64,000 nt of DNA from NCBI GenBank assembly GCA_044341025.1, contig JBIISM010000006.1, forward strand, positions 89,729 through 153,728, written 5' to 3'. Of the stretch, positions 33,855 to 42,700 are shown one piece after another. The notes below the pieces were generated by a model that was not told the origin of the DNA, made no database searches, and worked only from the letters and a program-made list of their open reading frames with translations. Source of the stretch: JABMMZ01 sp044341025 (GTDB taxonomy: Bacteria > Bacteroidota > Bacteroidia > NS11-12g > UBA955). The translations under genes and the position numbers were made by a program. Numbering within the stretch: position 1 is the first letter of the stretch; every line of letters begins with the position of its first letter.

Positions 33855-34760
33855 ATGAACAACACAATTTTAAGTATTCAAGGCGTTTCTAAATTTTATA
33901 CTGGAAAAACAGCCTTAGATAAAGTCAGTATCGATATCCCAAAAGGCAGCATTTACGGCTTATTAGGTCCGAATGGTGCGGGTAAAACGTCTTTAATACG
34001 CATCATCAATCAAATTACCCAAGCCGATGAAGGGACTGTTTTTATCAATGGAGAAAAGCTAAACGCCAAGCACATTAAAAACATTGGTTACTTGCCAGAA
34101 GAAAGAGGCCTTTATAAGAAAATCAGAGTCATAAGTCAACTGCAGTACTTTGCTGAATTGCGCGGATTAAGCCTCAGAGAAGCTACTGATAAAGCAAACT
34201 TCTGGCTTAAAAAAATGAACCTTTACGATGTTAAAAACAAAAAGATTGAAGAACTTAGTAAAGGCATGCAGCAGAAAATCCAATTTATTGTTGCTGTTAT
34301 ACATAGTCCTGAGATACTCATTTTAGATGAACCATTTAGTGGTTTTGACCCTGTAAATGCGGAGCTTCTAACTGAAATAATACTTGAATTAAAGGCCGCA
34401 GGTTCTACCATTATCTTTTCTACCCATCGGATGGAAAGTGTCGAAAAACTTTGCGATTACATGGCTATGCTCAACTTGTCAGAAAAAGTTCTTGACGGGA
34501 AAGTGTCGGAAATAAAAAAACAATTTGCAACCGGTACGTTTGAAATTGCTACGGTGAAGCCTGTAGATTTAAATATTGAAGGTGTTGAGTGCATCACTGA
34601 AACCATTAACGATTCTGGTTACAACCAGTATACTTTAAAAATAAATGGCATGAGCCACAATGATTTCTTAACGAAAGTGATGAAGCAAACAGAACTGATT
34701 TCTTTCAACCCTTATATTCCAAGTATTCTGGACATATTTATTCAAAAAGCAAAAAACTAG
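33855..34760 (+). CDS. ABC transporter ATP-binding protein, NatA-like
   Basis: 301 residues from the ATG at 33855. Walker A GPNGAGKTS at about residues 38-46, signature LSKGMQQK near 135, Walker B ILILDEPFSGFD near 154 and the switch His in STHRMES. The C-terminal ~80 residues fit DUF4162, common in NatA/YhaQ-type exporters. It should power the permease encoded 3 nt downstream. Confidence 0.95.
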   Translation: MNNTILSIQGVSKFYTGKTALDKVSIDIPKGSIYGLLGPNGAGKTSLIRIINQITQADEGTVFINGEKLNAKHIKNIGYLPEERGLYKKIRVISQLQYFAELRGLSLREATDKANFWLKKMNLYDVKNKKIEELSKGMQQKIQFIVAVIHSPEILILDEPFSGFDPVNAELLTEIILELKAAGSTIIFSTHRMESVEKLCDYMAMLNLSEKVLDGKVSEIKKQFATGTFEIATVKPVDLNIEGVECITETINDSGYNQYTLKINGMSHNDFLTKVMKQTELISFNPYIPSILDIFIQKAKN

Positions 34761-34763
34761 CCC

Positions 34764-36050
34764 ATGCACAACATATTTCTTATTTTAAAACACGAATTCC
34801 TGACGCGTGTATCAAAAAAGTCCTTCATAATTATGACCCTTCTTGGGCCTGTTTTAATTGGATTATTTTATGGCAGTATTGCCGCAATTTCATACTCAGA
34901 ACTCAATCAGTCTGAGGTCAAAAGGGTTGCAATTTACGACCCATCAAATGCATTGAAAGGACAAATTTCCAATTCAGACGATTTTGAATTTTACTTTACA
35001 AAAGACAATGCAATAGCCCTTTATGATGTCGACAATGGAAAAACAGATTTGCTTATTGACATTTCCAAAAATTCAATGGACACGATGAATGTAACGGCTA
35101 AAAACAGTTTGTCAATTACAGACAAACAAGATTTAAGGGAAATTCTTTCCGCCCAATATTTTAACAATGAATTGGCTGATCGAGGTTTGTCTGTTGGCAT
35201 GATTGATAGTTTAAAACACAAGATAATAATTTCAGACCAGTTGTTAAACGGTCAAAATTCTGCAACAGAAATCAAATCAGGCATTGGATACATCGGTGCA
35301 TTTATTATTTACTTGTTTATTTTCATGTACGGGGTAATGATCATGCGTGGTGTAACGGAAGAAAAAAACAATCGAATTGTAGAGATTATCATTTCTGCAG
35401 TTAAGCCTTTTCAATTAATGATGGGTAAAATATTGGGCGTGGCATTGGTAGGACTTACGCAGTTTGTAGCGTGGATAGTGCTTTCCGGGCTGCTTCTAAC
35501 TGTTATAGGCTTCGCATTTGGGACAAGTGCAATTGATCAAAATTCGATGCAAGAAGCACAAGCTCAATTATCTAAAGTAGACACGGGTGCCATGGGACAA
35601 ATTATGGCACAATTGGAAAGTTTAGATTTCGTAAAACTCATAGTTGGGTTTGTCCTGTTTTTCTTTGGCGGCTTCTTATTGTACAGTTCGCTATTTGCGG
35701 CCATAGGAAGTGCGGTTGACAGTGATACCGAAACGCAGCAGTTTATGTTCCCGGTATCCATGCCCTTGATCTTTGGTTTGGTGATCGCTCAAATTGCTGT
35801 AATAAAAGATCCGAATAGCAGCTTGGCTGTTTGGAGCAGCATGATTCCATTTACATCGCCAGTTGTCATGATGGTTCGCCTGCCATTTGATGTATCGTGG
35901 ACAGAAATGCTTTGCAGCGCTTCAATACTTTATGGAAGTTTCATTGTAGTGGTATGGTTTGCCTCAAAAATATACCGAATTGGCATCTTAAGCTACGGCC
36001 AAAAAGCCAGTTACAAACAAATGTTTAAATGGCTAACCATGAAAGAGTAA
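34764..36050 (+). CDS. ABC-2 type permease, NatB-like
   Basis: 428 residues. One membrane helix near the N-terminus (KSFIIMTLLGPVLIGLFYGSI), a large extracytoplasmic domain (about 45-180), then five or more helices including the YGVMIMRGVTEEKNNRIVEIIISAVKPFQLMMGKILG coupling segment typical of NatB/YhaP-like ABC-2 permeases. Forms an operon with the ATPase. Proteins of this pair export sodium or drugs in other bacteria; substrate here unknown. Confidence 0.93.
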   Translation: MHNIFLILKHEFLTRVSKKSFIIMTLLGPVLIGLFYGSIAAISYSELNQSEVKRVAIYDPSNALKGQISNSDDFEFYFTKDNAIALYDVDNGKTDLLIDISKNSMDTMNVTAKNSLSITDKQDLREILSAQYFNNELADRGLSVGMIDSLKHKIIISDQLLNGQNSATEIKSGIGYIGAFIIYLFIFMYGVMIMRGVTEEKNNRIVEIIISAVKPFQLMMGKILGVALVGLTQFVAWIVLSGLLLTVIGFAFGTSAIDQNSMQEAQAQLSKVDTGAMGQIMAQLESLDFVKLIVGFVLFFFGGFLLYSSLFAAIGSAVDSDTETQQFMFPVSMPLIFGLVIAQIAVIKDPNSSLAVWSSMIPFTSPVVMMVRLPFDVSWTEMLCSASILYGSFIVVVWFASKIYRIGILSYGQKASYKQMFKWLTMKE

Positions 36051-36051
36051 G

Positions 36052-36504
36052 TTATTTTTTCAGTTCAACCCAAGCATTTAACCATTCTGGATCAAATGAG
36101 GCATTAAACTGTTTGTAAAAATCTATGGCCGATTGATTCCAATCCAAAACTTGCCATTGTAAACGTGTATAGTTGTTCGCTAAGGCATAATCGCAGGTAA
36201 ATTGAAACAACATCCTTCCTATGCCTTTTCGGCGATGGGATTCGCTAACGATTAAATCTTCTAAATACAAAACTGGGCCTTTCCAAGTTGAATAGCGGAC
36301 ATAACAAAAAGACATCCCTAAAATCGTTTGTTCTTGTTCTGCGACAAAACAAATGTATTTTGGAGATGCGCCAAAGCCATCTTCTAATAATTTTTCTTGA
36401 GTAAGTACAAATTGCTCGGGGGCTTTTTCAAAAACGGCCAATTCATAAATCAAACGGTGAATGGCTGAAACATCCTCAGGGGCAGCCGGTCGAATTTGAG
36501 GCAT
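36052..36504 (-). CDS. GNAT N-acetyltransferase, diamine/thialysine acetyltransferase-like
   Basis: 150 residues. The acetyl-CoA loop is SHRRKGIGRMLFQ; YSTWKGPVLYLEDLIV and LQWQVLDWNQSAIDFYKQFNA match the spermidine/spermine N1-acetyltransferase and thialysine acetyltransferase group closely. The likely substrate is a small polyamine or lysine analogue. Its start overlaps the stop of the S4 gene by 1 nt, so it is translationally coupled. Confidence 0.88.
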   Translation of the reverse strand: MPQIRPAAPEDVSAIHRLIYELAVFEKAPEQFVLTQEKLLEDGFGASPKYICFVAEQEQTILGMSFCYVRYSTWKGPVLYLEDLIVSESHRRKGIGRMLFQFTCDYALANNYTRLQWQVLDWNQSAIDFYKQFNASFDPEWLNAWVELKK

Positions 36505-36716
36505 TATTTAACTTCTATGGTTTCGTTTTCAAAAACAATAATGTCTCCTGACTTGACTTTATAACGTTTCCGAGTTTCTACTTGCCCGTTGCAATACACA
36601 AAACCATCGACAACCATTTCAGAAGCGTGCGCACCTGATTCGGCAATATTGGTGTATTTTAACAACTGGATAAGGGGAATAAATTCTTCCTTTAATTGGA
36701 ATTTAATTGTGGCCAT
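36504..36716 (-). CDS. Small S4-domain RNA-binding protein, YbcJ-like
   Basis: 70 residues that are essentially one S4 domain: FIPLIQLLKYTNIAESGAHASEMVVDGFVYCNGQVETRKRYKVKSGDIIVF. Such stand-alone S4 proteins bind structured RNA, perhaps rRNA or stalled 50S particles; the exact target is unknown. Coupled on both sides by 1-nt overlaps. Confidence 0.85.
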   Translation of the reverse strand: MATIKFQLKEEFIPLIQLLKYTNIAESGAHASEMVVDGFVYCNGQVETRKRYKVKSGDIIVFENETIEVK

Positions 36717-37054
36717 TAACGAACCACTAATTTTTGAACAGAAGATTGATCGCCAAAAATCATTTTGCTGAGATAAACGCCTTTGTCTAGTTTTATCTCA
36801 TCGATGCGAACACTGAAGTTGCCTCTTTTAACTTCATCATCACTTAAAATGTGTGTGTATACAACTTGCCCAATTACATTGGTAATTACGAAGGTATAAA
36901 CTTGAGCAGGCTTAAAGTCAAAATCAAAATTGACTTGCAAAATATCGCCAGTAACTGGATTTGGATACAATTTGAAAGGAACCTCTTGGTTGCTGGCATT
37001 CAAACCACCAATACACATACATAGAGACAAGATCAAAGAAAGAACACTTTTCAT
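36716..37054 (-). CDS. Short exported protein consisting mainly of a T9SS type A sorting domain
   Basis: 112 residues from the ATG at 37054: a signal peptide (MKSVLSLILSLCMCIGGLNAS) and then a single C-terminal sorting domain, recognised by FKLYPNPVTGDILQV near residue 27, a middle VITNVIGQVVY strand and the final GVYLSKMIFGDQSSVQKLVVR. Normally this domain follows a large passenger. Here no passenger exists, so the protein is either a remnant or a minimal T9SS substrate. A TAACTTTG -7 box lies at 37073-37080. Confidence 0.85.
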   Translation of the reverse strand: MKSVLSLILSLCMCIGGLNASNQEVPFKLYPNPVTGDILQVNFDFDFKPAQVYTFVITNVIGQVVYTHILSDDEVKRGNFSVRIDEIKLDKGVYLSKMIFGDQSSVQKLVVR

Positions 37055-37095
37055 ATTTTTTGCAAAGTTACGATAGTTTTTTAATTTTAGGGCAT

Positions 37096-37130
37096 AAAAA
37101 AATGCAGCCATCGTTTAATAGCTGCATTTT
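37096..37130 (-). terminator. Terminator of the repeat-rich lipoprotein gene
   Basis: AAATGCAGC/GCTGCATTT stem with a 12-nt loop and a T-run on the minus strand, 16 nt beyond the lipoprotein stop. Confidence 0.85.
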
Positions 37131-37145
37131 AAAGATTGTCGAGAA

Positions 37146-37358
37146 TTAGTGAGCAGCAGGAGCAGCTTCAGTTGCTGGAGCAGCTTCAGTTGCTGGAGCA
37201 GCAGTTGAATCAGTTGCAACTGGAGCAACTTCAGTTGCTGGAGCAACTTCAGTAGTAGCAGCAGCAGTTGAATCTGTAGCAGTTTCTTCGGTTTTTGCAG
37301 AATTGTTGCAAGCTGTGAAAGCAAATGCAGCGATAGCGATGATTAATAATTTTTTCAT
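37146..37358 (-). CDS. Small lipoprotein with Ala/Pro/Thr/Glu repeats
   Basis: 70 residues. MKKLLIIAIAAFAFTAC is a lipoprotein signal with lipobox FTAC (Cys17). The mature part is low complexity, built of ATEVAP, ATEAAP and TDSTAA units; at DNA level an 18-bp unit (GAGCAGCTTCAGTTGCTG) is repeated in tandem, so length variation is likely. Function unknown; an extended surface or periplasmic linker-like protein is plausible. A TAAATTTG -7 box is at 37386-37393. Confidence 0.75.
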   Translation of the reverse strand: MKKLLIIAIAAFAFTACNNSAKTEETATDSTAAATTEVAPATEVAPVATDSTAAPATEAAPATEAAPAAH

Positions 37359-37455
37359 TTTCTATTTTATAATTAAAATTGGGTGCAAATTTATAGATAT
37401 ATCTCTGAATAAAAAATACAATTTAATAAAAATATTCACATTTTGTAGAAAATTA

Positions 37456-39261
37456 TTATGAAGATTGTTTGGAGTATCTTTCTCTGTCGGTTTGCTTAAG
37501 ATATATCTTTCTGATTCTCAATGCCTTAGGCGTCAGCTCAACGTATTCATCTTTTTGGATGTATTCAAGTGCTTCTTCCAAAGAAAAAAGCCTTTTTGGT
37601 GGCATTTTAGCATTATCGTCTTTACCAGCGGCTCTAAAATTGGTCAATTGCTTGGCTCTTACCAAATTTAACACCATATCATCTTGTCGAGAATTTTCGC
37701 CAACAACTTGACCTTCATATATTTCTTCTCCTGGATCAATAAAGAATACACCTCTGTCTTGCATTTTATCAATTGAATATGCAGTGCTCATTCCCGTATC
37801 CATACTGATCAGTGAACCATTTGATCTGCCAACGATATCGCCTTTCCATGGCTCGTAGCCAATAAATCTATGTGCCATAATTGCCTCACCTTGGGTTGCG
37901 GTTAACATGTTGCTTCTTAAGCCCATCAAACCCCTTGCAGGTATCTTGAATTCTAAATGCAACATATCTCCTTTTGGCTGCATAATTTGCAATTCACCCT
38001 TCTTTTGGGTTGACAATTCTATGACTTTACCAGAAAATTGCTCAGGAACATCAACAACCAACATCTCTATCGGCTCACTTTTCTGTCCGTCAATTTCTTT
38101 TATAATTACCCTTGGCATACCAACTTGCAATTCATACCCTTCTCTTCTCATGGTTTCAATCAAGATCGATAAGTGCAAGACACCTCTTCCATAAACCAAA
38201 ATACTATCAGGGCTCTCGGTATCTTCAATTTTAAGTGCCAAGTTCTTTTCTGTTTCCTTCTCTAAACGCTCTCTTAAGTGACGTGAGGTAACAAACTTAC
38301 CCTCTTTACCAAAGAATGGTGAATTGTTAATGGTAAAAATCATACTCATTGTTGGCTCGTCGATTTGAATTTTCTCCATGCCTTCAGGATTTTCAAAGTC
38401 AGCAACCACATCACCGATTTGGAAATTCTCAATACCGACAATTGCGCAAATATCACCATTGATTAGATCTGTTACTTTCTTTTTACCCAATCCCTCAAAC
38501 GTGTACAATTCTTTAACACGCATTTTTGCCATGCTGCCATCGTTTCTAACCAAAGTAACTGGTTGGTTTTCTTTAACCGTTCCTCTGTGAATTTTTCCAA
38601 CCGCAATACGGCCTAAATAATTGCTATAGTCCAATGAGGTAATTTGCATTTGCAAGGTACCTTGGTTGTCTATTGGCGCAGGAACGTAATCTAAAATACA
38701 ATCCAATAATGGAGAGATGTTGTCAGTCTTAACTTTGTAATCTGTGCTCATCCAACCTTGTTTGCTGCTTCCATATATGGTTGGGAAATTCAATTGGCCT
38801 TCTGTTGCATCCAAATTGAAAAACAAATCGAATACAGATTCGTGTACTTCCTCAGGACGGCAATTTTCTTTGTCAACTTTATTAATTAATAAAATTGGTC
38901 TTAAACCCAATGACAATGCTTTTTGTAAAACGAAACGGGTTTGTGGCATAGGACCTTCAAAAGCGTCTACCAATAACACAACACCATCTGCCATTTTCAA
39001 CACACGTTCTACCTCACCACCAAAATCCGCGTGACCAGGTGTGTCGATGATATTGATTTTAATTCCTTTGTATTGAACAGAAACGTTTTTAGAAAAAATC
39101 GTGATACCACGCTCTCTCTCCAAATCGTTGTTATCAAGAATCAATTCGCCCGATTCTTCGTTGTCACGGAATAAATTACAGTGGTGTAATATTTTGTCTA
39201 CCAGTGTGGTTTTACCGTGGTCAACGTGGGCAATAATTGCGATGTTTCTAATGGCTTGCAT
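37456..39261 (-). CDS. typA: Ribosome-associated GTPase TypA/BipA
   Basis: 601 residues from the ATG at 39261 (MQAIRNIAIIAHVDHGKTTLVDKIL); the frame extends upstream into the promoter and is not used there. G motifs: HVDHGKTT, RGITI, DTPGHADF, NKVD. The C-terminal domain with MQPKGDMLHLEFKIPARGLMGLRS is specific to TypA. It assists 50S assembly and growth under stress or cold. Confidence 0.97.
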   Translation of the reverse strand: MQAIRNIAIIAHVDHGKTTLVDKILHHCNLFRDNEESGELILDNNDLERERGITIFSKNVSVQYKGIKINIIDTPGHADFGGEVERVLKMADGVVLLVDAFEGPMPQTRFVLQKALSLGLRPILLINKVDKENCRPEEVHESVFDLFFNLDATEGQLNFPTIYGSSKQGWMSTDYKVKTDNISPLLDCILDYVPAPIDNQGTLQMQITSLDYSNYLGRIAVGKIHRGTVKENQPVTLVRNDGSMAKMRVKELYTFEGLGKKKVTDLINGDICAIVGIENFQIGDVVADFENPEGMEKIQIDEPTMSMIFTINNSPFFGKEGKFVTSRHLRERLEKETEKNLALKIEDTESPDSILVYGRGVLHLSILIETMRREGYELQVGMPRVIIKEIDGQKSEPIEMLVVDVPEQFSGKVIELSTQKKGELQIMQPKGDMLHLEFKIPARGLMGLRSNMLTATQGEAIMAHRFIGYEPWKGDIVGRSNGSLISMDTGMSTAYSIDKMQDRGVFFIDPGEEIYEGQVVGENSRQDDMVLNLVRAKQLTNFRAAGKDDNAKMPPKRLFSLEEALEYIQKDEYVELTPKALRIRKIYLKQTDRERYSKQSS

Positions 39262-39298
39262 ATAATTTTGGGGAGGTATTTTACTCTGAAAAAGTTTG

Positions 39299-39329
39299 CA
39301 AAGGTAGGCATTTATTCTTGTAACACCAA
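39299..39329 (-). promoter_or_regulatory. Promoter of typA
   Basis: Minus strand TTGG (39326-39329), 19-nt spacer, TACCTTTG (39299-39306). The -33 element deviates from TTTG by one base. Confidence 0.7.
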
Positions 39330-39446
39330 TATAATTGAGCACTATAAACCCATTAAATTAATGAAATAACCTAGATTTAAGAATTAATTAAAACAAAAAA
39401 AGGCAAACTAAAAATTTTGGAGATCTAATATCAAAAAAGAAAAGAC

Positions 39447-39477
39447 AAAAAAAATCCCGGACAAGTCCAGGATTTTT
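39447..39477 (-). terminator. Terminator after gldN
   Basis: ATCCCGGAC and GTCCAGGAT arms (one mismatch) with an A-run at 39447-39454, which is a T-run on the minus strand. Confidence 0.8.
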
Positions 39478-39501
39478 AAATATTTTAGAAGTAAATGCTT
39501 C

Positions 39502-40338
39502 TTAGTACTGCCATAAGTCATGCTCAAAAATAAACAAGTCATTTTTGATTTCATCACTTTTTAACAAAGCACCAATCGCATCATTTTCAAATTCTTGGAA
39601 GTCGGTTATTTTGTTATCAAACATGTTAGATTCATAAACAATGTAGCTATCAAAAATTCTCATTTGAAAGAAATCATCAAAACTCAAACGTAAAGCATCG
39701 TTGTAACGGTTAAACATTTCAGTGTTGGCTAACAAACTTCTAATTTCATCCATTTTAATCCAACACAAAGGTTGTTCTTTTCCAACTTGTCCACCATAAG
39801 ATGGAGCAAACATTGGAGCCAATGCGATGATTCTTGGTTTGAATACAGAGTGTTTGTAGTCGAAAATCCAATCTTCCATTACCCAATACTTTTTGATTTT
39901 TTCGTATTTATAAGGCTCATAGTAGACAGAATCTCTACCAATGGTAGGGTCATCTGGGTCTGTTGAAACGAAGGTAATTACCTCTTCTCCGCCTCTTTTA
40001 GAAAAATCTTCAGTATTGAAAAAAGACAAAAGAGAATCAGTTTTATACGGAATGATTTCACCTTTAGCCATAGCTTCGTACAACAACCTGTTTAGAGGTT
40101 GGCGGGGCCATTCGAGTTGCTTGTTCATTTTCTGACGAACATCAATACATCTGATGACACGTCTTGAAAACTTCACATCAGCTTCTCTAAGGGCTGGGTA
40201 GGCGATAACAGGCCTGTCGCGTACAGCAACTTTTACATAGCTTGTGTGCTCTCCGCTTGTGATGAAATCGGCGTAACTTACTTGTGCATTGCTAGTGAAG
40301 GCACAAAGTATTAATACCGCTGCAATAATGATTCTCAT
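39502..40338 (-). CDS. gldN: Gliding motility / T9SS protein GldN (PorN)
   Basis: 278 residues; a signal peptide (MRIIIAAVLILCAFTSNAQ) and the GldN core with RRVIRCIDVRQKMNKQLEWP, YKYEKIKKYWVMEDWIFDYKHSVFKPRIIALAPM. GldN forms a periplasmic ring with the lipoprotein GldK, linking the GldLM motor to the outer membrane secretion pore. Five nt after gldM; last gene of the cluster. Confidence 0.95.
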   Translation of the reverse strand: MRIIIAAVLILCAFTSNAQVSYADFITSGEHTSYVKVAVRDRPVIAYPALREADVKFSRRVIRCIDVRQKMNKQLEWPRQPLNRLLYEAMAKGEIIPYKTDSLLSFFNTEDFSKRGGEEVITFVSTDPDDPTIGRDSVYYEPYKYEKIKKYWVMEDWIFDYKHSVFKPRIIALAPMFAPSYGGQVGKEQPLCWIKMDEIRSLLANTEMFNRYNDALRLSFDDFFQMRIFDSYIVYESNMFDNKITDFQEFENDAIGALLKSDEIKNDLFIFEHDLWQY

Positions 40339-40343
40339 ATTCT

Positions 40344-41942
40344 TTATTTAAATGTGTATGTAATTGGATTTAGTGGTTTTTCGCCGCCAGGACCAGTAGC
40401 CCTAATACCTTGAATAACCAACATGTCTCCGGTTTTTGCTTTGTTTGCAAAGTTTTTGATTGCTGCAGTTCCGTTACCAGATACAGCAGCTTCTTCCATA
40501 TAACCTCTTTTTGGCATGAAGATTACTTGGTACTTAGTTACTGTAAATTTAACACCGTCGAATACGAAACCATCAAGGTAAGCGTATAGGAATGATTGCA
40601 TGCTAATTTCACCTCTGTTGTATGCACCTGAAATCAAAGTACCCAATTGAGCAACTGGCTTTGGAACAGTCTTGATTCTGAATTTTTGTTCACCCATTCT
40701 TTTGCTGGTTCCATCAGGCATTTTAGCGCTAACAGAAATAGTGCTTTCCTTTTGACCCAAAGATACAGTAGCTACGTATTTGCCATCCCCTTTTTTCACC
40801 AAAGAGATGCCAGCACCAGCACTAACTGAAGTATTACCAGGCGTAACACCAGGAACAGAAATTGACATTGGGTTTTCTAATCCGATATAGAGTACGTTCA
40901 TCGCATCAGCTGCAATGGTAGCAGATGGTTGGAATGAGGTCCATTCGATTGGCTCAGCATTTACCCAAAAATCTATTGCACCTGTCTCAGGATTAACGGT
41001 CTTAATCTTTGCATCAATTTTATGACTTCCTACACCAGAGGCGGTAGCCGTATATTCTCCAATACCATCTACAACTTTAACGGTTTGTCCATTGACCATG
41101 ATTTCATTCGCTGCTTCAGAGTTGTATGCCATTAGGGCAATTTTCGCTTTGAATTGAGATCCTGCCATAACATTGGTAGATTCTGCAATAACCAAGGCAG
41201 CCGTTTTGTCGAATTTAGCAACAGTTGCATCAATGTTCTCAGATAACTTAGTTAGGATATCTGTTTCTAATGATTTACAATCGTTTTGCACCTTAGTCAA
41301 TATGGCCATAACACCAGCTACAGGAGAATGTCCTAAAACATCTCTTTCCCACGTTTTAAGAGCACCGTTTTCATCTTTGAAATCTTCTACTCTAAAAGCA
41401 GTATTCTTTTCAAACATTTGTTTAACAGCTTTATCATCTTTAACACCATCTAAAACAGTTAACATTTTAGCCCTTGTGTTGTCGATTAATTTTCTTAATT
41501 CGTCTCCTTTGCCTTTAACACCAGGATCGTCAGTGCCTAAGTAATGCTTATGGCCTTCCATGTCATCACCTTTACTCATTTCTCTGATTCCAGCTTGATT
41601 AGCCTCCGCTTCTTTTCTACCACCTGCAGCTACTTCGATATCTGTTTTATATTTATCGATGTCTTTGCAAAAAGCATCAGAAATAGCCTGAACTTGTCTT
41701 GCTTTATCAGCCCATTTTTTTGCTCTTGCTCCCTTTGATGGATCCTCTTCAGCAGCTTTGAAAGCGGCCATGATGGCTTTGTTTTTGTCAGTTAAAGCCT
41801 GACTAGCTTTACTGAATGAAACCTCCATAAGGTGGAATGCCTTTAGAATTTCATTCGATATATTTAGCGCCAATAATGCAATCAACACCAAATACATCAT
41901 GTTGATCATTTTCTGCCGGGGGGATAATTTACCACTTGCCAT
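40344..41942 (-). CDS. gldM: Gliding motility / T9SS motor subunit GldM (PorM)
   Basis: 532 residues. A short cytoplasmic start (MASGKLSPRQKMINMMYLVLIALLALNISNEIL) leads into one membrane helix, followed by the long periplasmic shaft of several domains. With GldL it forms the proton-driven rotary motor of the type IX system. 36 nt after gldL. Confidence 0.96.
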   Translation of the reverse strand: MASGKLSPRQKMINMMYLVLIALLALNISNEILKAFHLMEVSFSKASQALTDKNKAIMAAFKAAEEDPSKGARAKKWADKARQVQAISDAFCKDIDKYKTDIEVAAGGRKEAEANQAGIREMSKGDDMEGHKHYLGTDDPGVKGKGDELRKLIDNTRAKMLTVLDGVKDDKAVKQMFEKNTAFRVEDFKDENGALKTWERDVLGHSPVAGVMAILTKVQNDCKSLETDILTKLSENIDATVAKFDKTAALVIAESTNVMAGSQFKAKIALMAYNSEAANEIMVNGQTVKVVDGIGEYTATASGVGSHKIDAKIKTVNPETGAIDFWVNAEPIEWTSFQPSATIAADAMNVLYIGLENPMSISVPGVTPGNTSVSAGAGISLVKKGDGKYVATVSLGQKESTISVSAKMPDGTSKRMGEQKFRIKTVPKPVAQLGTLISGAYNRGEISMQSFLYAYLDGFVFDGVKFTVTKYQVIFMPKRGYMEEAAVSGNGTAAIKNFANKAKTGDMLVIQGIRATGPGGEKPLNPITYTFK

Positions 41943-41978
41943 TTCTTAATTCTCCTTTCTTAAATTGTTTGGAAAGAA

Positions 41979-42638
41979 TTAATTCTTAGAAGCACCACCC
42001 ATAGCACTTAACATGCTACCATAAACATTGTTTAAGGTACCTAAGTTTTTATTTAATTTGTTGATATTGTCTTTGAATTCAGCACTGTCATTAGCAGTAG
42101 AAGACAAGGTATTAACCATTGTAGTTAATCCACCTGCAAATGAATTCATTGAGCTACTAATCTCATTAGATGCAGAACCGATAGATTCGATTGCCTTAGC
42201 AGCTTTATTGATATTAGATGTGTACTCGTTGGTTGCTAATGTAGCGTTGCTCAAACTGGACATGTCTTTAACGTTGTCGCTTAAAGATTTCAAACCATTT
42301 CCTAAGCTCGTAATCAATTCTGGACCTACCTTAGCCTCAGCCAACATTTTGTCTAATTGTTGAGAAATTGTACCTTTAGCCTTCTTTTCGCTCGGCTCAA
42401 TACCTGCTAATTCTGGATATACTAAAGTCCAATCATACTCTGCGTGCATGGGTTCAAATACGGATATAAAGAAAATCAAGGCTTCAGTTCCAAGTCCTGC
42501 GATCAGCATCAAGTTTGCTCCAGGCCAGTGCATAATCTTGAATAATGCGCCAATGATTACTACTGCAGCACCCCATCCATAGACGTATGCCATTATTTTT
42601 TTAAATTGTTTGCTTTCGAAAAAACTGTTACTGCTCAT
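41979..42638 (-). CDS. gldL: Gliding motility / T9SS motor subunit GldL (PorL)
   Basis: 219 residues; two membrane helices (about 16-34 and 41-62), the second holding the conserved Glu52 in LMLIAGLGTEALIFFISV, which corresponds to the proton-binding glutamate of the GldL pentamer. The rest is a cytoplasmic coiled coil. Confidence 0.95.
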   Translation of the reverse strand: MSSNSFFESKQFKKIMAYVYGWGAAVVIIGALFKIMHWPGANLMLIAGLGTEALIFFISVFEPMHAEYDWTLVYPELAGIEPSEKKAKGTISQQLDKMLAEAKVGPELITSLGNGLKSLSDNVKDMSSLSNATLATNEYTSNINKAAKAIESIGSASNEISSSMNSFAGGLTTMVNTLSSTANDSAEFKDNINKLNKNLGTLNNVYGSMLSAMGGASKN

Positions 42639-42700
42639 AATTAATAAAATTTGTTTTTGGTTAATGTTAATTGGTTATTGTTATTTATATTGTCTATTGT

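Noticed and set aside
37115..37324. Leucine/glutamine-rich frame over the small lipoprotein
   Set aside because: Alternative frame of the 18-bp repeats; the lipoprotein frame has a proper signal and lipobox.
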